NCBI GenBank assembly: GCA_017560855.1
Contig: JAFZEB010000069.1
Location: 1-9,481, forward strand
Length of the DNA: 9,481 nucleotides
Source of the DNA: Ruminiclostridium sp.
GTDB lineage: Bacteria; Bacillota; Clostridia; Oscillospirales; Oscillospiraceae
Direction: 5' to 3'
Part shown: one piece after another, positions 8,422 to 9,481 of the stretch
How the letters are laid out: each line of letters starts with the position of its first letter
Position numbering within the stretch: position 1 is the stretch's first letter
Notes under the pieces: generated by a model
The model's input: the letters and a program-made list of their open reading frames with translations, nothing else
Databases searched by the model: none
Told to the model about the DNA's origin: nothing
Program-made: the position numbers and the translations under genes

Positions 8422-8454
8422 AAAAATCCGCAAGGCATTGCCTTGCGGATTTTT
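8422..8454. terminator. Bidirectional intrinsic terminator between convergent genes
   Basis: A perfect 15-bp stem, AAAAATCCGCAAGGC (8422-8436) with GCCTTGCGGATTTTT (8440-8454), encloses a 3-nt loop ATT. T-runs form on the 3' side in both orientations, so it can end both the rightward aldo/keto reductase transcript and the leftward CoA-transferase transcript. The CoA-transferase stop codon (8458-8456) abuts it. Confidence 0.95.
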
Positions 8455-8455
8455 G

Positions 8456-9481
8456 TTATCTGCGATTGGATTTGCGCCAGATGCCCATCTTCTCGGCATC
8501 CCGGATGAGGTCTTCCCGGAACTGGGGGTGGGCGATGGAGATGATCTTCTCCGCCCGCTGCCAGACGTTCATGCCCTTCAGGTTCACCATGCCGTACTCG
8601 GTGACCAGATACTGGACACAGGTTCGGGGGTCGGTGGCGATGGAGCCAGGGGTCAGGGTGGGGCGGATGCGGGATTGGAGGGAGCCGTCCTTGCCCTTCA
8701 CCGTGGAGGACAGGCAGATGAAGGATTTGCCTCCCTTGGAGGCATAGGCACCCATGACGAAGTCCAGCTGACCGCCGGTGCCGGAGATATGCTTGATACC
8801 GGCAGACTCTGCGTTGAGCTGGCCGAAGAGGTCCAGGTCCACGATGTTGTTGATGGAGATGAAGTTGTCCAGCTGGGAGATCACCCGCACATCATTGGTG
8901 TAGTCCACGGGGGCGGCCATGCACTCGGGGTTCTCGTTCACATAGTCGTAGAGCTTGTCGGTGCCGATGGCGAAGGCGAAGACCTGACGGCCGGGGTCCA
9001 GGTTCTTCCGGCGGCCGGTGATCTTGCCCGCCCGGGCGATGTCCACGAAGGCATCCACGTACATTTCCGTGTGGACACCCAGGTCCTTCAGGTCGGAGTC
9101 GGCGATGAGGGAGCCCACGGTGTTGGGCATGCCGCCGATACCCAGCTGGAGGCAGGCACCGTCGGGGATCTCGGAGACGATGAGATTGGCCACAGTCCGG
9201 TCCACATCGGTGGGGGGCGTAGAGGCCAGCTGGGCCATGTGGGGGTGGTCTCCCTCCACGATATAGTCTACGTTCTGGATGTTCCACTCGGTCTTGGTGA
9301 GGCCCCGAACCACGGGGAGGTTTTTGTTCACCTCAAAAATGATGCACTTGGCCCGGCTACACATGTCGTACAGGTGGGAGGCCGCCACGGAGAAGGAGAA
9401 GTTGCCGTGCTCGTCCATGGGGGGCACCTGCATCATCACCACGTCCACCGGGTCCAGGTTTTCCCGGTAGAACCGGGGGAG
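8456..9481 (-). CDS. Acyl-CoA:acetate CoA-transferase, butyryl-CoA/4-hydroxybutyrate type (N-terminus beyond window edge)
   Basis: Class I-type CoA-transferases of this group move CoA between an acyl-CoA and a carboxylate through a glutamyl-CoA thioester; the butyryl-CoA:acetate enzyme performs the last step of butyrate formation. The frame is open to the right edge and gives the last 341 residues, beginning LPRFYRENLDPVDVVMMQV, so the true start is outside and the family length (about 430-450) implies roughly 100 missing residues. Visible motifs are DEHGNFSFSVAASH, a Gly-rich CoA loop LGIGGMPNTVGS, HTEMYVDAFVDIARAG with the likely catalytic Glu encoded at 9065-9067, SGTGGQLDFVMGAYASKGGK, and YLVTEYGMVNLKG. 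The AFVDIA-R-AG stretch favours butyryl-CoA:acetate transferase over the 4-hydroxybutyrate enzyme, but sequence alone does not settle substrate. Only the terminator lies downstream, so it ends its transcript. Confidence 0.9.
   Translation of the reverse strand, partial: LPRFYRENLDPVDVVMMQVPPMDEHGNFSFSVAASHLYDMCSRAKCIIFEVNKNLPVVRGLTKTEWNIQNVDYIVEGDHPHMAQLASTPPTDVDRTVANLIVSEIPDGACLQLGIGGMPNTVGSLIADSDLKDLGVHTEMYVDAFVDIARAGKITGRRKNLDPGRQVFAFAIGTDKLYDYVNENPECMAAPVDYTNDVRVISQLDNFISINNIVDLDLFGQLNAESAGIKHISGTGGQLDFVMGAYASKGGKSFICLSSTVKGKDGSLQSRIRPTLTPGSIATDPRTCVQYLVTEYGMVNLKGMNVWQRAEKIISIAHPQFREDLIRDAEKMGIWRKSNRR

Overview
The window looks like ordinary chromosomal DNA from a GC-rich gut-type member of the Clostridia, most likely an Oscillospiraceae (Flavonifractor/Oscillibacter/Intestinimonas-like) butyrate producer. 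This is inferred from four things: strongly GC-biased third codon positions with Gram-positive Shine-Dalgarno sites, a LtaS-type polyglycerol-phosphate synthase, an acyl-CoA:acetate CoA-transferase of the butyrate type, and short palindromic intergenic repeats of a kind I associate with these genomes. No phage, plasmid, transposase, CRISPR, tRNA or rRNA signal was seen.

Layout. (1) Positions 1-2543, minus strand: secA, complete at its start and cut by the left edge. (2) Positions 2544-2811: a divergent control region with a good extended -10 promoter for each direction, a structured secA leader, and an 8-bp palindromic hairpin in the leader of the rightward gene. (3) Positions 2812-4537, plus strand: a two-gene unit of an iron-sulfur 23S rRNA uracil-C5 methyltransferase (RlmD/RumA type) followed 4 nt later by a small lipoprotein with a CxCGNPVND motif. 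(4) Positions 4570-4686: a 117-bp palindromic repeat made of two homologous inverted arms, each with two hairpins. (5) Positions 4708-5061: an extremely acidic 117-residue protein of unknown function with an internal duplication, closed by an intrinsic terminator. (6) Positions 5212-8413, plus strand: a three-gene operon of a LtaS-family membrane sulfatase-fold enzyme, a small coiled-coil protein and an aldo/keto reductase, ending at a perfect 15-bp bidirectional terminator. (7) Positions 8456-9481, minus strand: the C-terminal 341 residues of an acyl-CoA:acetate/butyrate-type CoA-transferase, cut by the right edge.

The genes are a mixture of housekeeping functions: protein export, rRNA modification, cell-envelope polymer synthesis and fermentative acid production. 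They do not form one pathway. The least explained items are the covarying palindromic repeat, the duplicated acidic protein and the CxCG lipoprotein. I found no convincing new defence or mobile system.
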